Assembly: GCA_033763135.1 (NCBI GenBank)
Contig: JANRKY010000204.1
Location: forward strand, 1 to 64,000
Length of the DNA: 64,000 bases
Direction of reading: 5' to 3'
DNA from: DALYLB01 sp033763135
GTDB taxonomy: Bacteria; Acidobacteriota; Blastocatellia; RBC074
The position numbers were made by a program, and so were the translations under genes. The notes under the pieces were generated by a model. That model was not told where the DNA came from and did no database searches. It saw only the letters and a program-made list of their open reading frames with translations. Below are positions 28,732 through 38,142 of the stretch, one piece after another (the stretch's first letter is position 1; every line of letters starts with the position of its first letter).

Positions 28732-31386
28732 CTATTTTTTTGCGGCGTTCGGGGCGGCCTGGGCCAGGGCGCGATAGGGGGCGGCCATCTCGGTTTTTTG
28801 CCAGGAAACGTAGAGTTCGATGAGGCGATTGACGGCGAGCCGGGTATGAGCGTGCCCTTCGCCGAGGGCGGCCTTCAGACCGGCGTGGGCGGCCAGCAAC
28901 TGGGCTTCGGCCTCGCGATGCCGTTTGAGCTTGACGAGGCTTGCGCCGAGATTGCTTCGGCTGCGATGGACCATCCAATTGTCGGGCTTGAGAGATTTCA
29001 GAAAGACCTCGATGGCCTGTCGCTGCGTTCGTTCGGCTTCGGCGTAATCGCCCTTGAGATGGAACATGAGCCCCATGCCGTTCAGGCTGCCGCCGACATC
29101 GGGATGCGCGGCGCCCAACTGCCTGCGGCGCATGGCGAGCGCCTGCCGGAAGAGAGGTTCGGCCTTCTCGTAATCGCCCTTGTCCCGCAACATGGTCGCG
29201 AGGTTGTTCATCGTGATCGCCAGCTTGGGATGGTCTTCGCCGAGCAGTTTCCGGCGAAGAGCCAGCACCTGTCGATAGAGCTGCTCGGACTCGTCGTACT
29301 TGCGCATATCCTGCAGCGCGGACGCGAGGTTGGCCATGCTGACGATGGTGTCGGGGTGCTCTTCGCCGAGAAGCTTGCGGCGCATCGTGAGCGCTTCACG
29401 AAACATGGCCTCGGCGCCGTCGTAATCGCTCAGTTCCTGAAGCATGGCCGCGAGGTTGTTCAGATTGAGGGCCACGAGCGGATGCTCGCCGCCATAGAGC
29501 TTGCGCCGAATGGCCAGCGCCTGACGGTAGAGCGACGCGGCGTCGCCGAGCTTTCCCTGGTCGCTGAGGAGCCGCCCGAGGCTGTTCAGACTTTCAGCCA
29601 CGGCCGTATGCTCTTCGCCATAGAGATTGCGTCGAATGGCGAGCCCCTCGCGAAGCAGGACTTCGGCCTCCGGATAGTTTCCCCGGGTGACCAGCAGCGC
29701 CCCAAGACTGCTGAGGCTCTCGGCGACATCGGGGTGGGCGTTTCCGAGCAGCCGGCGGCGCATCGCCAGCGACTCGCGAAAGAGGGCTTCGCTGGCCGCG
29801 TAATCCCCCTTCAGATTGACGACGTCGCCCAGATGCTTGAGGGTGGCCGCCACGTCCACGTGCTCCGGGCCGAGCATCCGGCGCCGGATGCGAAGCGACT
29901 CTTCGAGCAGAGGCTGCGCGCGGTCGTAAAAGCCGATGCTCTGATACAGCTGCCCGATCGTATCCATGAGCCTCGCCTGCACCAGCGGTTGATCGTTCAG
30001 TTCGCGGACGACGCGCTCGGCGCCCTGATCGAGAAGCTCCCGCGCCGTGATGACGTTGCCCCGGGACCTGCCCGGGTCGGCGAACTCGAACATTGCCACG
30101 AGCGATTGCGTCACGGCGCGCGCCGCGGCCGCTTCCTGATTGGCGCGGTCCCGTTCCCGGGCGATGCGCGCCGCCTGGACGGCCATTGCGACGACCAGCA
30201 CGCCCAGCAGCGCCAGGATGGCCACGCCGGCCTTGTTGCGCCGGACGAACTTCCCGGCCCGATAGCCGAACGTATCCTTGCGGGCCACGACCGGCAGCCC
30301 GACGAGATGGCGTCGAAGATCTTCGGAGAACTGCTCCACCGACGGATAGCGCCGCTCGGGCTCTTTGCGCATCGCCATCATCACGATGTTGTCCAGGTCT
30401 CCCGAGAGCCGGCGAGCCCGCCGGGCAGGCTCGCCGGCCATCCGCGCGACGACCTTGCTCGGCTCCTCGATTCCCGTTTCACAGATTGCGCGCTCGATCT
30501 CGGCGGGCAAACTGGTCCTGAATTCGTACGGACGACGCTCCGTCAGCAGTTCATACAGCACGACGCCGAGCGAATAGACATCGGTGGTCGTCGCCGCGGC
30601 GTGTCCGCGCACCTGTTCCGGGCTGGCATAATCGGGGGTCATCAATCGCAGCCCGGTCTCCGTTCGCGTGGGCGTCTCGCCCGGGTCCGGCGAAAGCAGC
30701 TTGGCGATGCCGAAATCGAGCAGTTTCGGGGCGCCGTCCTTCGTGATCAGGATGTTGCTCGGTTTGAGATCGCGATGGATGATCAATTTCTGGTGGGCGT
30801 GCTGAACGGCGGGCAGGACTGCACGGAAAAGCCTGACTCTTTCTGCGACCGAGAGGCCGGCGCGGCGGCAGTAATCCGTGATCGGCTCGCCGTCGACATA
30901 TTCCATCACGAAATAGGGCAGGCCGTCGGGCGTCGTGCCGCCGTCGAACATGCGCGCGATCAGCGGATGATCGAGCGAAGCCAGAATCCGGCGCTCTCGC
31001 AGAAACCGGTCGCGGATGAAGTCCGTATCCATTCCGCGCTTGATGATCTTGATCGCCACCTGCTGTTGAAACTGCTCGTCATCGCGCTGCGCCTCATAGA
31101 CCGCGCCCATCCCGCCGCGCCCGATCAGGCGGGTGATGCTGTACACGCCGATGCGCGTTCCCGTCAGATCGTCGTTCGTCTCGCCGGTCAGCGAGCGCGC
31201 GGCGTCGCGAATCGGCCCTCGCAGAAAATCGTCGGCCGTCTCGCAGGCGAGCAGCGACGTCACCTGATGCCGCAGCTCCGCGTCCTCGCCGCAGACGCGC
31301 GTCAACAGGGCCTCCCGCTCGGCCGTCGGGCGATCGACCACGGTGCGAAATATCTCTTCAATGCGCTGCCACCGTTCCGGTTTCAT
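28732..31386 (-). CDS. Membrane serine/threonine protein kinase with TPR sensor domain
   Basis: 884 aa. Kinase domain at ~82-350: glycine loop GRGGMGAVY (89-97), Lys113 in AIK, catalytic HRDLKPSN (204-211), DFG (224-226), and MTPDYASPEQVRG. One membrane span follows (VAILALLGVLVVAMAVQ), then about ten tandem ~42-residue TPRs of the kinesin-light-chain type with EALFRESLAMRRRLLG-like units. It would be a periplasm-sensing or scaffold-type kinase. It starts 7 bp after the sigma factor stop, an arrangement common in Acidobacteria and Planctomycetes, implying the pair works together. Confidence 0.95.
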   Translation of the reverse strand: MKPERWQRIEEIFRTVVDRPTAEREALLTRVCGEDAELRHQVTSLLACETADDFLRGPIRDAARSLTGETNDDLTGTRIGVYSITRLIGRGGMGAVYEAQRDDEQFQQQVAIKIIKRGMDTDFIRDRFLRERRILASLDHPLIARMFDGGTTPDGLPYFVMEYVDGEPITDYCRRAGLSVAERVRLFRAVLPAVQHAHQKLIIHRDLKPSNILITKDGAPKLLDFGIAKLLSPDPGETPTRTETGLRLMTPDYASPEQVRGHAAATTTDVYSLGVVLYELLTERRPYEFRTSLPAEIERAICETGIEEPSKVVARMAGEPARRARRLSGDLDNIVMMAMRKEPERRYPSVEQFSEDLRRHLVGLPVVARKDTFGYRAGKFVRRNKAGVAILALLGVLVVAMAVQAARIARERDRANQEAAAARAVTQSLVAMFEFADPGRSRGNVITARELLDQGAERVVRELNDQPLVQARLMDTIGQLYQSIGFYDRAQPLLEESLRIRRRMLGPEHVDVAATLKHLGDVVNLKGDYAASEALFRESLAMRRRLLGNAHPDVAESLSSLGALLVTRGNYPEAEVLLREGLAIRRNLYGEEHTAVAESLNSLGRLLSDQGKLGDAASLYRQALAIRRKLYGGEHPLVALNLNNLAAMLQELSDYDGAEAMFREALTMRRKLLGEEHPDTIVSMANLASALQDMRKYDESEQLYRQVLALRRKLLGEDHPKLAITMNNLATMLRDKGDYEKAEPLFRQALAMRRRQLGAAHPDVGGSLNGMGLMFHLKGDYAEAERTQRQAIEVFLKSLKPDNWMVHRSRSNLGASLVKLKRHREAEAQLLAAHAGLKAALGEGHAHTRLAVNRLIELYVSWQKTEMAAPYRALAQAAPNAAKK

Positions 31387-31393
31387 GCGGGAT

Positions 31394-31960
31394 CTATGAC
31401 TCCATCTCGCGGCGCAGCCAGGCGCGCGTCAGGCGGACTTCCTGGCCGATCGTCGCCACGGACAGCCCGAGCGCGTCCGCCGTCTCTTCCAGGCTCAGCC
31501 CGGCGAAATACCGCATCTCGATGATGCGGACCTTGCGCTCATCGAAACCGGCCAGCGAGGTCAGCGCATCGTCGAGCGCCACGAGTTCCGCCGCCCGGCT
31601 GTCGGAAAAGGCCAGCGCCTCGTCGAGCGTCACCTTCTGCCGATCGCCGCCGCGCTTCTCCGCCGCCCGCGTCCGCGCGTGCTCGACCAGAATCTGTCGC
31701 ATCAACTGCGCAGCCACGCCGTAAAAATGGCGGCGGCTCTGCCACTCGGGAAATTCCTGTCGAACCAGGCGAAGATAGGCCTCGTTGATCAAGGCGGTCG
31801 GTTGCAGAGTGTGATCGGAGCGCTCTCGCCGCAGATAGCCTCCGGCGAGTTTCCGCAGCTCCTGATACAGGATGGGCATCAACTGATCCAGCGCCGCGCG
31901 ATCGCCCTGGCTCCAGCGACGCAGCAGACCGGTGATCTCTTTGGACGGCGGCAATTCCAT
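31394..31960 (-). CDS. ECF-type RNA polymerase sigma factor
   Basis: 188 aa from the ATG at 31960, where similarity begins; the longer open frame upstream runs through repeats. Sigma region 2 includes QGDRAALDQLMPILYQELRKLA and LQPTALINEAYLRL. The C-terminal region 4 helix-turn-helix is RYFAGLSLEETADALGLSVATIGQEVRLTRAWL. This is the ECF-like family (PF07638) that is usually encoded beside a serine/threonine kinase, as here. It probably directs promoter selection in response to the kinase. No anti-sigma factor is adjacent. Confidence 0.94.
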   Translation of the reverse strand: MELPPSKEITGLLRRWSQGDRAALDQLMPILYQELRKLAGGYLRRERSDHTLQPTALINEAYLRLVRQEFPEWQSRRHFYGVAAQLMRQILVEHARTRAAEKRGGDRQKVTLDEALAFSDSRAAELVALDDALTSLAGFDERKVRIIEMRYFAGLSLEETADALGLSVATIGQEVRLTRAWLRREMES

Positions 31961-32119
31961 ATCCGGCCCTGCCCCCGTCGAACGAATCACGCCGGCGAGC
32001 GGGCTCCTCCAGTGAAATGACGATGACCAGAATTCGCGCACTTCGAAATTGTGGTCTCGCCGCCGGAAGCCTGTCAAGCAGCCGATACCGCCTGCCCTGT
32101 CTGCGCCCCCCTTCGCAAT

Positions 32120-32220
32120 CCCCATGAAGAAGAAAAACGGAACAATCAGCGCCATCCAATCGCGGGCGCCGACGATTCCGTTGTTTCCGGTTCTTCCGTT
32201 TTTCTTCTTCTTTGCGATTG
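32120..32220. repeat. Palindrome, family A copy 2
   Basis: The arms contain GAAGAAGAAAAACGGA and TCCGTTTTTCTTCTTC, with an inner GGCGCC pair, so it matches the family A core with variations. It lies upstream of the sigma factor start in the 686-bp gap 31961-32646. The left end touches GCAATCC, mirrored by GATTGC on the right. Confidence 0.7.
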
Positions 32221-32267
32221 CAAATCGAGCCTTGATCATCGATTCGGCCACGATGAAGCAGGAGATC

Positions 32268-32352
32268 GGCCACAGAGCCACCGAGACGCAGAGAAAGCCG
32301 GGAAAACTAGATCTCCTCAGCTCTCAGCTCCGTGCCTCCGTGGCTCTGTGGC
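32268..32352. repeat. Palindrome, family D (CACAGAGCCAC type)
   Basis: The left arm GGCCACAGAGCCACCGAGAC and the right arm ending ..CCGTGGCTCTGTGGC are reverse complements with few mismatches, around a 35-bp loop containing CTCAGCTCTCAGCTC. It is a single copy in this window. Confidence 0.75.
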
Positions 32353-32359
32353 AACCTTC

Positions 32360-32437
32360 AAATCATTATGGCAAATCATTATGGCAAATCATTATGGCAA
32401 ATCATTATGGCAAATCATTATGGCAAATCATTATGGC
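32360..32437. repeat. Six perfect copies of a 13-bp tandem repeat
   Basis: The unit AAATCATTATGGC occurs six times without a mismatch. It is AT-rich in an otherwise GC-rich region, with no spacers of CRISPR type. It lies between palindromes upstream of the sigma factor/kinase pair and downstream of the acyl-CoA synthetase gene. The unit is not a multiple of three and is not part of a supported gene. Confidence 0.97.
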
Positions 32438-32449
32438 CGAAACCTTGAT

Positions 32450-32594
32450 CTAAATCGGACCAGGAAACATTCGGACGGATACTCAACCACGGGGTGCACG
32501 GGGAACACGGGGATCAATCATTATCGGGGCCCCGTGCCCCCCGTGTCCCCCGTGGTTGAGTTCTCCTGTCCGATTGTTCCTTGTTCTGATTTAG
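32450..32594. repeat. Palindrome, family E (CCACGGGGGACAC type)
   Basis: The ends CTAAATCGGAC (left) and the mirrored GATTTAG (right) bracket arms with ACTCAACCACGGGG and CCCCGTGGTTGAGT. The loop includes GGATCAATCATTATC. A half copy lies at 17511-17557. Confidence 0.75.
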
Positions 32595-32646
32595 GCCGCA
32601 AATCGGATCGACCGCATTTGCAATCGACGGCATTGCAGCGCGGCGG

Positions 32647-34374
32647 TCACGCCATCTTCGTCTTCGCGACCTCTTCGAGGCCAAGCTCCCGGATCAGCTG
32701 CTCCTGGAGGACGAACTTCTGCACCTTGCCGCTCGCGGTCAGCGGATAGGCGTCGACGAAGCGGATGTATTTCGGCGTCTTCTGGCGGCTGATGTTGTCG
32801 CGGCAGTACTCGCGCATCTCCTCTTCGCCGGCCGTCTCGCCGGGCTTGAGCCGCAGGAGCGCGACGAGTTCCTCGCCCATGAAGGCGTCGGGGACGCCGA
32901 CGATCTGGGCTTCGGCGATCTTGGGATGATGCATGAAAAAGGCCTCGATCTCGGCGGGAAAGAGATTTTCGCCGCCGCGGATAATCATTTCCTTGACGCG
33001 GCCGACGATGTTGACGCGCCCCTCGGCGTTCATCGTCGCGAGGTCGCCCGAATGCAGCCAGCCATCCTCGTCGATCGTTTCGGCCGTCTTCTCGGGCATC
33101 CGATAATAGCCCTTCGTCACGAGAAAGCCGCGCATGCAGAGTTCACCGCGTTCGCCGAGGCCGACCGGTTCGCCGGTTCGAGGATCGGCGATCATCACGT
33201 CGATGTGGGGCAGCGGCGCGCCGACGGAGCCGATCTTCAGGGCCAATGGATCGTCGGGCATCGTGAAGGTGATGGTGCAGTGCGCCTCCGTCATGCCGTA
33301 GATGATCCAGGGCTGCGCGCCGGTCCGCGCGTGGTACTGCTCCATCAGCGCGACGGGCACGGGCGAACCGCCGCTGCCGACGCCCCGCATGGAAGAGAGA
33401 TCGAACTCGGCGAAGCGCGGATGATTGAGCACCGCGATCAGCATCGTCGGCACACCGACGAAGAACGTGCCCCGCTCCGAAGCGAGCAGTTCCAGTTGCT
33501 TCAACGGATCGAACGCGATCAGCGGAATCAGCGCCGCGCCGAAACAGACGGGGCCGAGCAGGCTGAAGACGCTGCCCGCGACATGAAAGAAGGGCATCGG
33601 CGAGACGATGCGTCCCGCGCTGTCGAGTCCCAGCCGCCCGCAGGTCAGAAAGGCGTTGTTGACCATGCCGTGATGCGTCATCTGCACGCCCTTGGGGAAC
33701 CCGGTCGTGCCGCTCGTGAACTGCATCTGCGCGACGTCCTGCGGGTCGACGGTCGCCTGCCGCGTCTGCAGCGCCTCGTCCGTCACGCTCTCGCCGAGCG
33801 CGTGCAACCGGTCGTACGGCAGCATGCCCGCGGGCGCCTCGCCTCCGAGGAAGACGACGCGTTTGAGCACGGGCAGTTTCGCCGCGCGCAGCGACTGCGT
33901 CGCCGGCGCCGTCACCTCCTGCAGCTCCGGCGCAATGGTCAGGATGGCTTCGCGGAAATCGTTGTCGCGATGCCGGCCGATCATCACCAGCGTGGACACA
34001 TCGCCCTGCCGCAGGACATATTCGAGCTCCGACGCGCGATAGTTCGTATTGACCGTCACGAGCACCGCGCCGATCTTGGCCACCGCCATCTGCAGCAGCG
34101 CCCACTCCGGCACGTTGGTCGCCCAGATCGCGATATGCTCGCCCCGCGCGATGCCGAGCGCCAGCAGCCCCTTCGCCAGCCGGTTCGCTTCGTCGCGATA
34201 CTGGCGATAGGTCAGGCGAAGCTCGGTCCCAATCTCCGGATAGCTGTAAATCAGCGCTTCCCGATCCGACCAGACCTCCGCCTGCCGATCGAGCAGATCG
34301 CCGATCGTCAGATCGAGCAATTCCGTTCCCTGCGATTCCGCCGTCCACACCGCCTTGCCTGTTGCAATTCCCAT
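32647..34374 (-). CDS. AMP-binding acyl-CoA synthetase
   Basis: 575 aa from the ATG at 34374, with AAAGGAG six bases upstream. The adenylate-forming signature is MQFTSGTTGFPKGVQMTH. Other motifs are IIYGMTEAHCTITF, GWLHSGDLATMNAEGRVNIVGRVKEMI, and the C-terminal catalytic Lys in PLTASGKVQKFVL. Length and motifs fit medium/long-chain acyl-CoA synthetases of the FadD/YngI type. It would activate a carboxylic acid to its CoA thioester in the cytoplasm. The chain length is unknown. Confidence 0.95.
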   Translation of the reverse strand: MGIATGKAVWTAESQGTELLDLTIGDLLDRQAEVWSDREALIYSYPEIGTELRLTYRQYRDEANRLAKGLLALGIARGEHIAIWATNVPEWALLQMAVAKIGAVLVTVNTNYRASELEYVLRQGDVSTLVMIGRHRDNDFREAILTIAPELQEVTAPATQSLRAAKLPVLKRVVFLGGEAPAGMLPYDRLHALGESVTDEALQTRQATVDPQDVAQMQFTSGTTGFPKGVQMTHHGMVNNAFLTCGRLGLDSAGRIVSPMPFFHVAGSVFSLLGPVCFGAALIPLIAFDPLKQLELLASERGTFFVGVPTMLIAVLNHPRFAEFDLSSMRGVGSGGSPVPVALMEQYHARTGAQPWIIYGMTEAHCTITFTMPDDPLALKIGSVGAPLPHIDVMIADPRTGEPVGLGERGELCMRGFLVTKGYYRMPEKTAETIDEDGWLHSGDLATMNAEGRVNIVGRVKEMIIRGGENLFPAEIEAFFMHHPKIAEAQIVGVPDAFMGEELVALLRLKPGETAGEEEMREYCRDNISRQKTPKYIRFVDAYPLTASGKVQKFVLQEQLIRELGLEEVAKTKMA

Positions 34375-34696
34375 CGTTGTCTCCTTTCGGCCTGTGCGAC
34401 CTCTGCTCGGGACCGCCGGCAATGGATGCGAGCGCAACTGTCGAGAAAAACAGGGTCGCCCCTTTACGGGCTCCGTCCGTTCTGTCTTTCCGCATTCTTT
34501 CGCTTGCCGGGTCGCCTGAAATAGTGAACTGCTCTCCCGCCCTGCGTTCGATGACCGACTGCCGGATTCCAGGATTCGGGGGTTCTCTGTTGCCATGAAC
34601 GAAATATGGCCCTGCGCCCCCTCACAAAATCTCAAAAATTCCGCTGCCAACCGATTTCGCGATTTCGTAGACGCGCGCAAGGCCGTCGTCCGCGCC
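34375..34696. other. Gap without a gene between synthetase and ankyrin genes
   Basis: 322 bp on the 5' side of the synthetase gene and 3' side of the ankyrin gene. A fragment GGGCTCCGTCCGTTCTGTC near 34480 resembles one arm of the family A palindromes. I see no matching arm and no other clear structure. The synthetase promoter is presumably here. Confidence 0.4.
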
Positions 34697-36322
34697 TCAG
34701 CCGCCGGCCTGGGTCAGCAACTCGACGATTCGCGCGTGGCCGCGGCGCGTGGCCCAGGCGAGCGGGACGGCCCAGGGAGGATCGTCGGGCAGGCGCGGCT
34801 TCGCGCCGGCCTGCAACAGGAGCTCGACCATCTCGACCTGTCCGTATTTGGCCGCCCAACCGAGCGGCGTCGAGCAGATGTCTTCATCGCGCGCGTGCAG
34901 ATCGGCGCCGCGCGCGATGAAGAGGCTGGCCTTTTCCACATCACCCTTTCGCGCGAACTGATGCAGCGGCGTGACGCGCAGCCAGTCCGGCTGGCTCGGA
35001 TTCATCCCGTGCTCGAAGAGCAGTTCGTTCAGCGCGCGCGTCTTGCCGCCCACCGACCAGTCGGGAAAATCGAGGCGCGCCGGCAAATCGGGCCGATATC
35101 GCAGCATCAGCCGCACAAACGCCTCCTGCCCCTCGCCCGCCGCGTTGGCCAGCGCGTCGGGATCGTCGGCCCGCGCCGGATCGGCGGCAAAGACCGCGGC
35201 CGCCGTCTGTACGTCGCCGTAATAGGCCAGCAGATGCACGGCTCGCGCCGCGCCGTAGGAGCAGAGCAGCTCGATCATGCGCTGATCGCCGTTCGAGATC
35301 GCCCGGCTCAGCGCGTCCGCGGAGCTTTCGACCTCCGGATTCGGATATGCGCCGGACGCCAGCAGCAGCTCGGCGATCTCGTAATGCCCGTTCGCCGCCG
35401 CCGCATAAAGCGCATGCCCGCGCGGCGCGATCCCCTCCTCGGGGAGATTCGGATCGGCGCCGCGTTCGAGCAGCAGCCGGACGATCTCGATATGGCCGCG
35501 CTCGGCGGCGTTCCGCAGCGGGCTGCCCGAGGCAGGATAATAGGTCACATATTCCGAGACCCGATTCGCCAGCGACGGGTCCCCATCGAGCAGTTCCCGC
35601 ACCCGCGCCAGATCTCCGATGAAACAGGCCGTGCAGATGTCGCAATACGCGCCGCGCGCGCGCAGATGCGCCCGCACCTCGGCCGGCGAGACCGGCCAGT
35701 CCGATGGGACGTCGCGCCATCCCCGAAAATGATAATCGCCGTTCGAGAGCTGCAGCGGCCGCGCCCCGTCCGCGCGCGCGGCCTCGATGTTCGCTCCGCG
35801 CGCCAGCAGTTCGTCGATCATCTCCGGCTGCCGCGTCATCGCCGCCCAATGAATCGGCTGATTGGAGCGCCCATCTCCCTCGTGCAACAACTCGGGCGAC
35901 GCATCGAGAATCGCGCGAACGCCCTCCAGGTCGCGGGCCCGGATCGCCTCCGCGACGGCCTCTCCCTTCGGCGAAGCCCCCTGCCGCGCCGCGAAGGCCG
36001 CCGCGAGCAGCTCCTCCATCTCCTCGCAGCCGCGATCCCGCGCAATCTGCAACAGACTGTCATTCACCGCCAGACTGAGCGGGTCCGCCCCGCTTTCGAG
36101 CAGGAACGACGCCACCGCAACCCGATTCTCCCGCACGGCGAAATAGATCGGCGTTCGGTACGCATGCTGGCATCGCACCAGCGCAGGGTCCTTCTGCACG
36201 AGCCGCCGGACGGCCTCCAGATCCCCGGCGATGCACGCGCAAAACATCTCCCAGACATCGACGCCGCGCCCCGTGCTCCACAGGAGCGGTTCGTCTCTCT
36301 TTAACGCTTCCGGTTGAATCAT
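34697..36322 (-). CDS. Ankyrin-repeat protein
   Basis: 541 aa, ATG preceded by GAGGAGGG. Ankyrin units are scattered through the whole length, for example SPLRNAAERGHIEIVRLLLE, ALYAAAANGHYEIAELLLAS, TPLHQFARKGDVEKASLFIA and PLGWAAKYGQVEMVELLLQA. There is no signal peptide or catalytic domain, so it is probably a cytoplasmic protein-binding scaffold. The neighbours give no clue to its partner. The bacterial multi-ankyrin architecture does not prove transfer from eukaryotes. Confidence 0.93.
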   Translation of the reverse strand: MIQPEALKRDEPLLWSTGRGVDVWEMFCACIAGDLEAVRRLVQKDPALVRCQHAYRTPIYFAVRENRVAVASFLLESGADPLSLAVNDSLLQIARDRGCEEMEELLAAAFAARQGASPKGEAVAEAIRARDLEGVRAILDASPELLHEGDGRSNQPIHWAAMTRQPEMIDELLARGANIEAARADGARPLQLSNGDYHFRGWRDVPSDWPVSPAEVRAHLRARGAYCDICTACFIGDLARVRELLDGDPSLANRVSEYVTYYPASGSPLRNAAERGHIEIVRLLLERGADPNLPEEGIAPRGHALYAAAANGHYEIAELLLASGAYPNPEVESSADALSRAISNGDQRMIELLCSYGAARAVHLLAYYGDVQTAAAVFAADPARADDPDALANAAGEGQEAFVRLMLRYRPDLPARLDFPDWSVGGKTRALNELLFEHGMNPSQPDWLRVTPLHQFARKGDVEKASLFIARGADLHARDEDICSTPLGWAAKYGQVEMVELLLQAGAKPRLPDDPPWAVPLAWATRRGHARIVELLTQAGG

Positions 36323-36496
36323 CTTCCCTCCTCTTCATTTTCCCGGTTCTCGGACATTCGAAGTTGGATCGAGAGATATTCCACGCTACAATCAGCCTTT
36401 CTTGCAGACAAAGCGGCAATCACGAACCTCGAAGAGGACGCGTTCTCCCCAATCGGAGACCGCGCGTCTTGCCGCGCCGAACGAACACGCCAAGAA

Positions 36497-37978
36497 ATGG
36501 AGAACCGCTTGACGACAATCCTCGAATCCCGCATCCGCCCATATCGATTCATGCGCCCGGCCGGCCTGCTGCTTGCGCTGCTGGTCACGCCCGTCGTCCA
36601 TGCCCAGAATCTCGCGTGGCCGCAATTTCGCGGGCCGGAGGTCAATCCGGTGGCCTCCAACGCACGGCTGGCCGATCGCTGGTCGAAGACCCAGAACGTC
36701 GAATGGGCTCAGGAGATCCCGGGCCGCGGCTGGTCTTCGCCGATCGTGGCGGGCGACAAGGTCTATGTGACCACCGTGACGACCGAGGGCAAATCGAAAG
36801 CTCCCCAGATCGGCACGGAATACAGCAACGAATACGTGGCCGAACTGACCAAACAGGGCCTCTCGTCAAAAGAGATCATGGAACGCGTGACGGCGCGCGA
36901 TATGGAGATGCCGCACGAGGTCATGCTCCACTATCTGCTCTATTGCCTCAACCTGAAAAGCGGCAAGGTGGAATGGAAGACCGAATTTCATGTCGGTCGG
37001 CCGCCGGGCGGACGCCATCGCAAGAACAGCTTCGCGTCGGAGACGCCGGTGACGGACGGAAAGTTCGTCTATGTCTACATCACCAATCTGGGGCTCTGGG
37101 CCTTCGACCTGAAGGGAAAGTCCGTCTGGTCGACGCCGCTCGAAGCGAACCCGATCATTCTCGATTTCGGGACCGGCGCCTCGCCGGCCCTCGTGGACAA
37201 CCTGCTCATCGTCCTGAGCGACAACGAAAAACAGCAGTTCATCGCGGCCTTCGATAAGGCGACGGGCAAACAGGTCTGGCGCACGAACCGGGATATCGGC
37301 GACAAGGGGCAGCGACGATCGGGCTGGTCGACGCCGTATGTCTGGCGACACGCGCAGCGGACCGAGATCGTCACGGTGGGGCCGGGCCAGGTCGTCAGCT
37401 ACGATCTGACGGGCAAGGAACTCTGGCGGATGGCGGGGATGGCGATCATGCCGATTCCCTCCCCGTTCGCCTATGAAGGTCTGCTCTACATCGACGGCGG
37501 ACGCGGCGCCCTGCTCGCGGCGGTTCGCCCCGGCGCCTCGGGCGACATCTCGCTCCCGAAGGGCGAAAGCGCAAACCAGTATGTCGCCTGGTCGCAGCCG
37601 CGCGCGGGAACCTATCTGCCCTCGCCCGTCGCCTATCAGGGCGGCGTCTACACGCTGACCGAAACCGGCATCCTGACCCGCTTCGACGCCAAGACGGGCA
37701 AGCAGACCTACAAAACGCGGATCGACCCGGCGGCGACCGCCTTTACGACCTCGCCCTGGGCCTATAATGGAAAGCTGTTCTGCCTCAGCGAAGAAGGCCA
37801 GACGTTCGTCATCGCGGCCGGCGAGACCTTCCAGCTCCTGCACATAAACGAGCTGGACGATATGGCGCAGGCCACGCCCGCGCTCGTCGGCGAACGCCTG
37901 CTGATCCGCACCGAGCATCATCTGTATTCAATCCGCCAGGGAGCGAAAGCCGCCACAAAGCGCCCCGCGCACGAATAG
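36497..37978 (+). CDS. Secreted PQQ-like beta-propeller protein
   Basis: 493 aa from the ATG at 36497; an ATG at 36551 would also leave a signal peptide (GLLLALLVTPVVHAQ), and neither has a strong ribosome site. The mature protein is a beta-propeller built of PQQ-type blades: WPQFRGPEVNPV, GRGWSSPIVAGDKVYVTT, KFVYVYITNLGLWAFDLKGK, GASPALVDNLLIVLSDN, and so on. It lacks an obvious cytochrome domain or dehydrogenase active site, so a binding or scaffolding role is as likely as catalysis. It is divergent from the ankyrin gene, with 174 bp between starts. Confidence 0.88.
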   Translation: MENRLTTILESRIRPYRFMRPAGLLLALLVTPVVHAQNLAWPQFRGPEVNPVASNARLADRWSKTQNVEWAQEIPGRGWSSPIVAGDKVYVTTVTTEGKSKAPQIGTEYSNEYVAELTKQGLSSKEIMERVTARDMEMPHEVMLHYLLYCLNLKSGKVEWKTEFHVGRPPGGRHRKNSFASETPVTDGKFVYVYITNLGLWAFDLKGKSVWSTPLEANPIILDFGTGASPALVDNLLIVLSDNEKQQFIAAFDKATGKQVWRTNRDIGDKGQRRSGWSTPYVWRHAQRTEIVTVGPGQVVSYDLTGKELWRMAGMAIMPIPSPFAYEGLLYIDGGRGALLAAVRPGASGDISLPKGESANQYVAWSQPRAGTYLPSPVAYQGGVYTLTETGILTRFDAKTGKQTYKTRIDPAATAFTTSPWAYNGKLFCLSEEGQTFVIAAGETFQLLHINELDDMAQATPALVGERLLIRTEHHLYSIRQGAKAATKRPAHE

Positions 37979-38060
37979 TCCGCCCGGGCCCCCATAGGCC
38001 GCGAAATGCCGAATCGTTTTGACGCAAGGATGCCGTTGATTCTCCATCAGGCGGCCACTC

Positions 38061-38133
38061 GTTCAATGGAGCCGCACAAAGATGCGCGAGGAACGCCCTT
38101 CTCCTCGCGCATCTTTGTGCGGCCTCATTGAAC
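38061..38133. terminator. Probable bidirectional terminator palindrome
   Basis: 32-nt arms (38061-38092, 38102-38133) pair with one or two mismatches around a 9-nt loop. They hold GCACAAAGATGCGCGAGGA and its complement. It sits between the convergent 3' ends of the beta-propeller (plus) and TPR (minus) genes, where a shared terminator is expected. No long T-run follows, so the function is inferred from position and stem strength. Confidence 0.7.
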
Positions 38134-38142
38134 GCCTGGCAT

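Noticed and set aside
28087..31524. Plus-strand frame of 1145 aa across the kinase gene
   Set aside because: Antisense to a kinase with complete catalytic motifs; the product is low-complexity and starts inside a repeat.
31961..32281. N-terminal extension of the sigma factor
   Set aside because: The extra 107 residues come from a palindrome (AKKKKNGRTGNNG) and are not sigma-like; similarity begins at MELPPSKE.
32360..32437. CRISPR-like array
   Set aside because: Units are only 13 bp and directly adjacent with no spacers, and no cas gene is in the window.
34697..36322. Ankyrin protein as evidence of transfer from a eukaryote
   Set aside because: Multi-ankyrin proteins are widespread in bacteria, and composition matches the neighbours.
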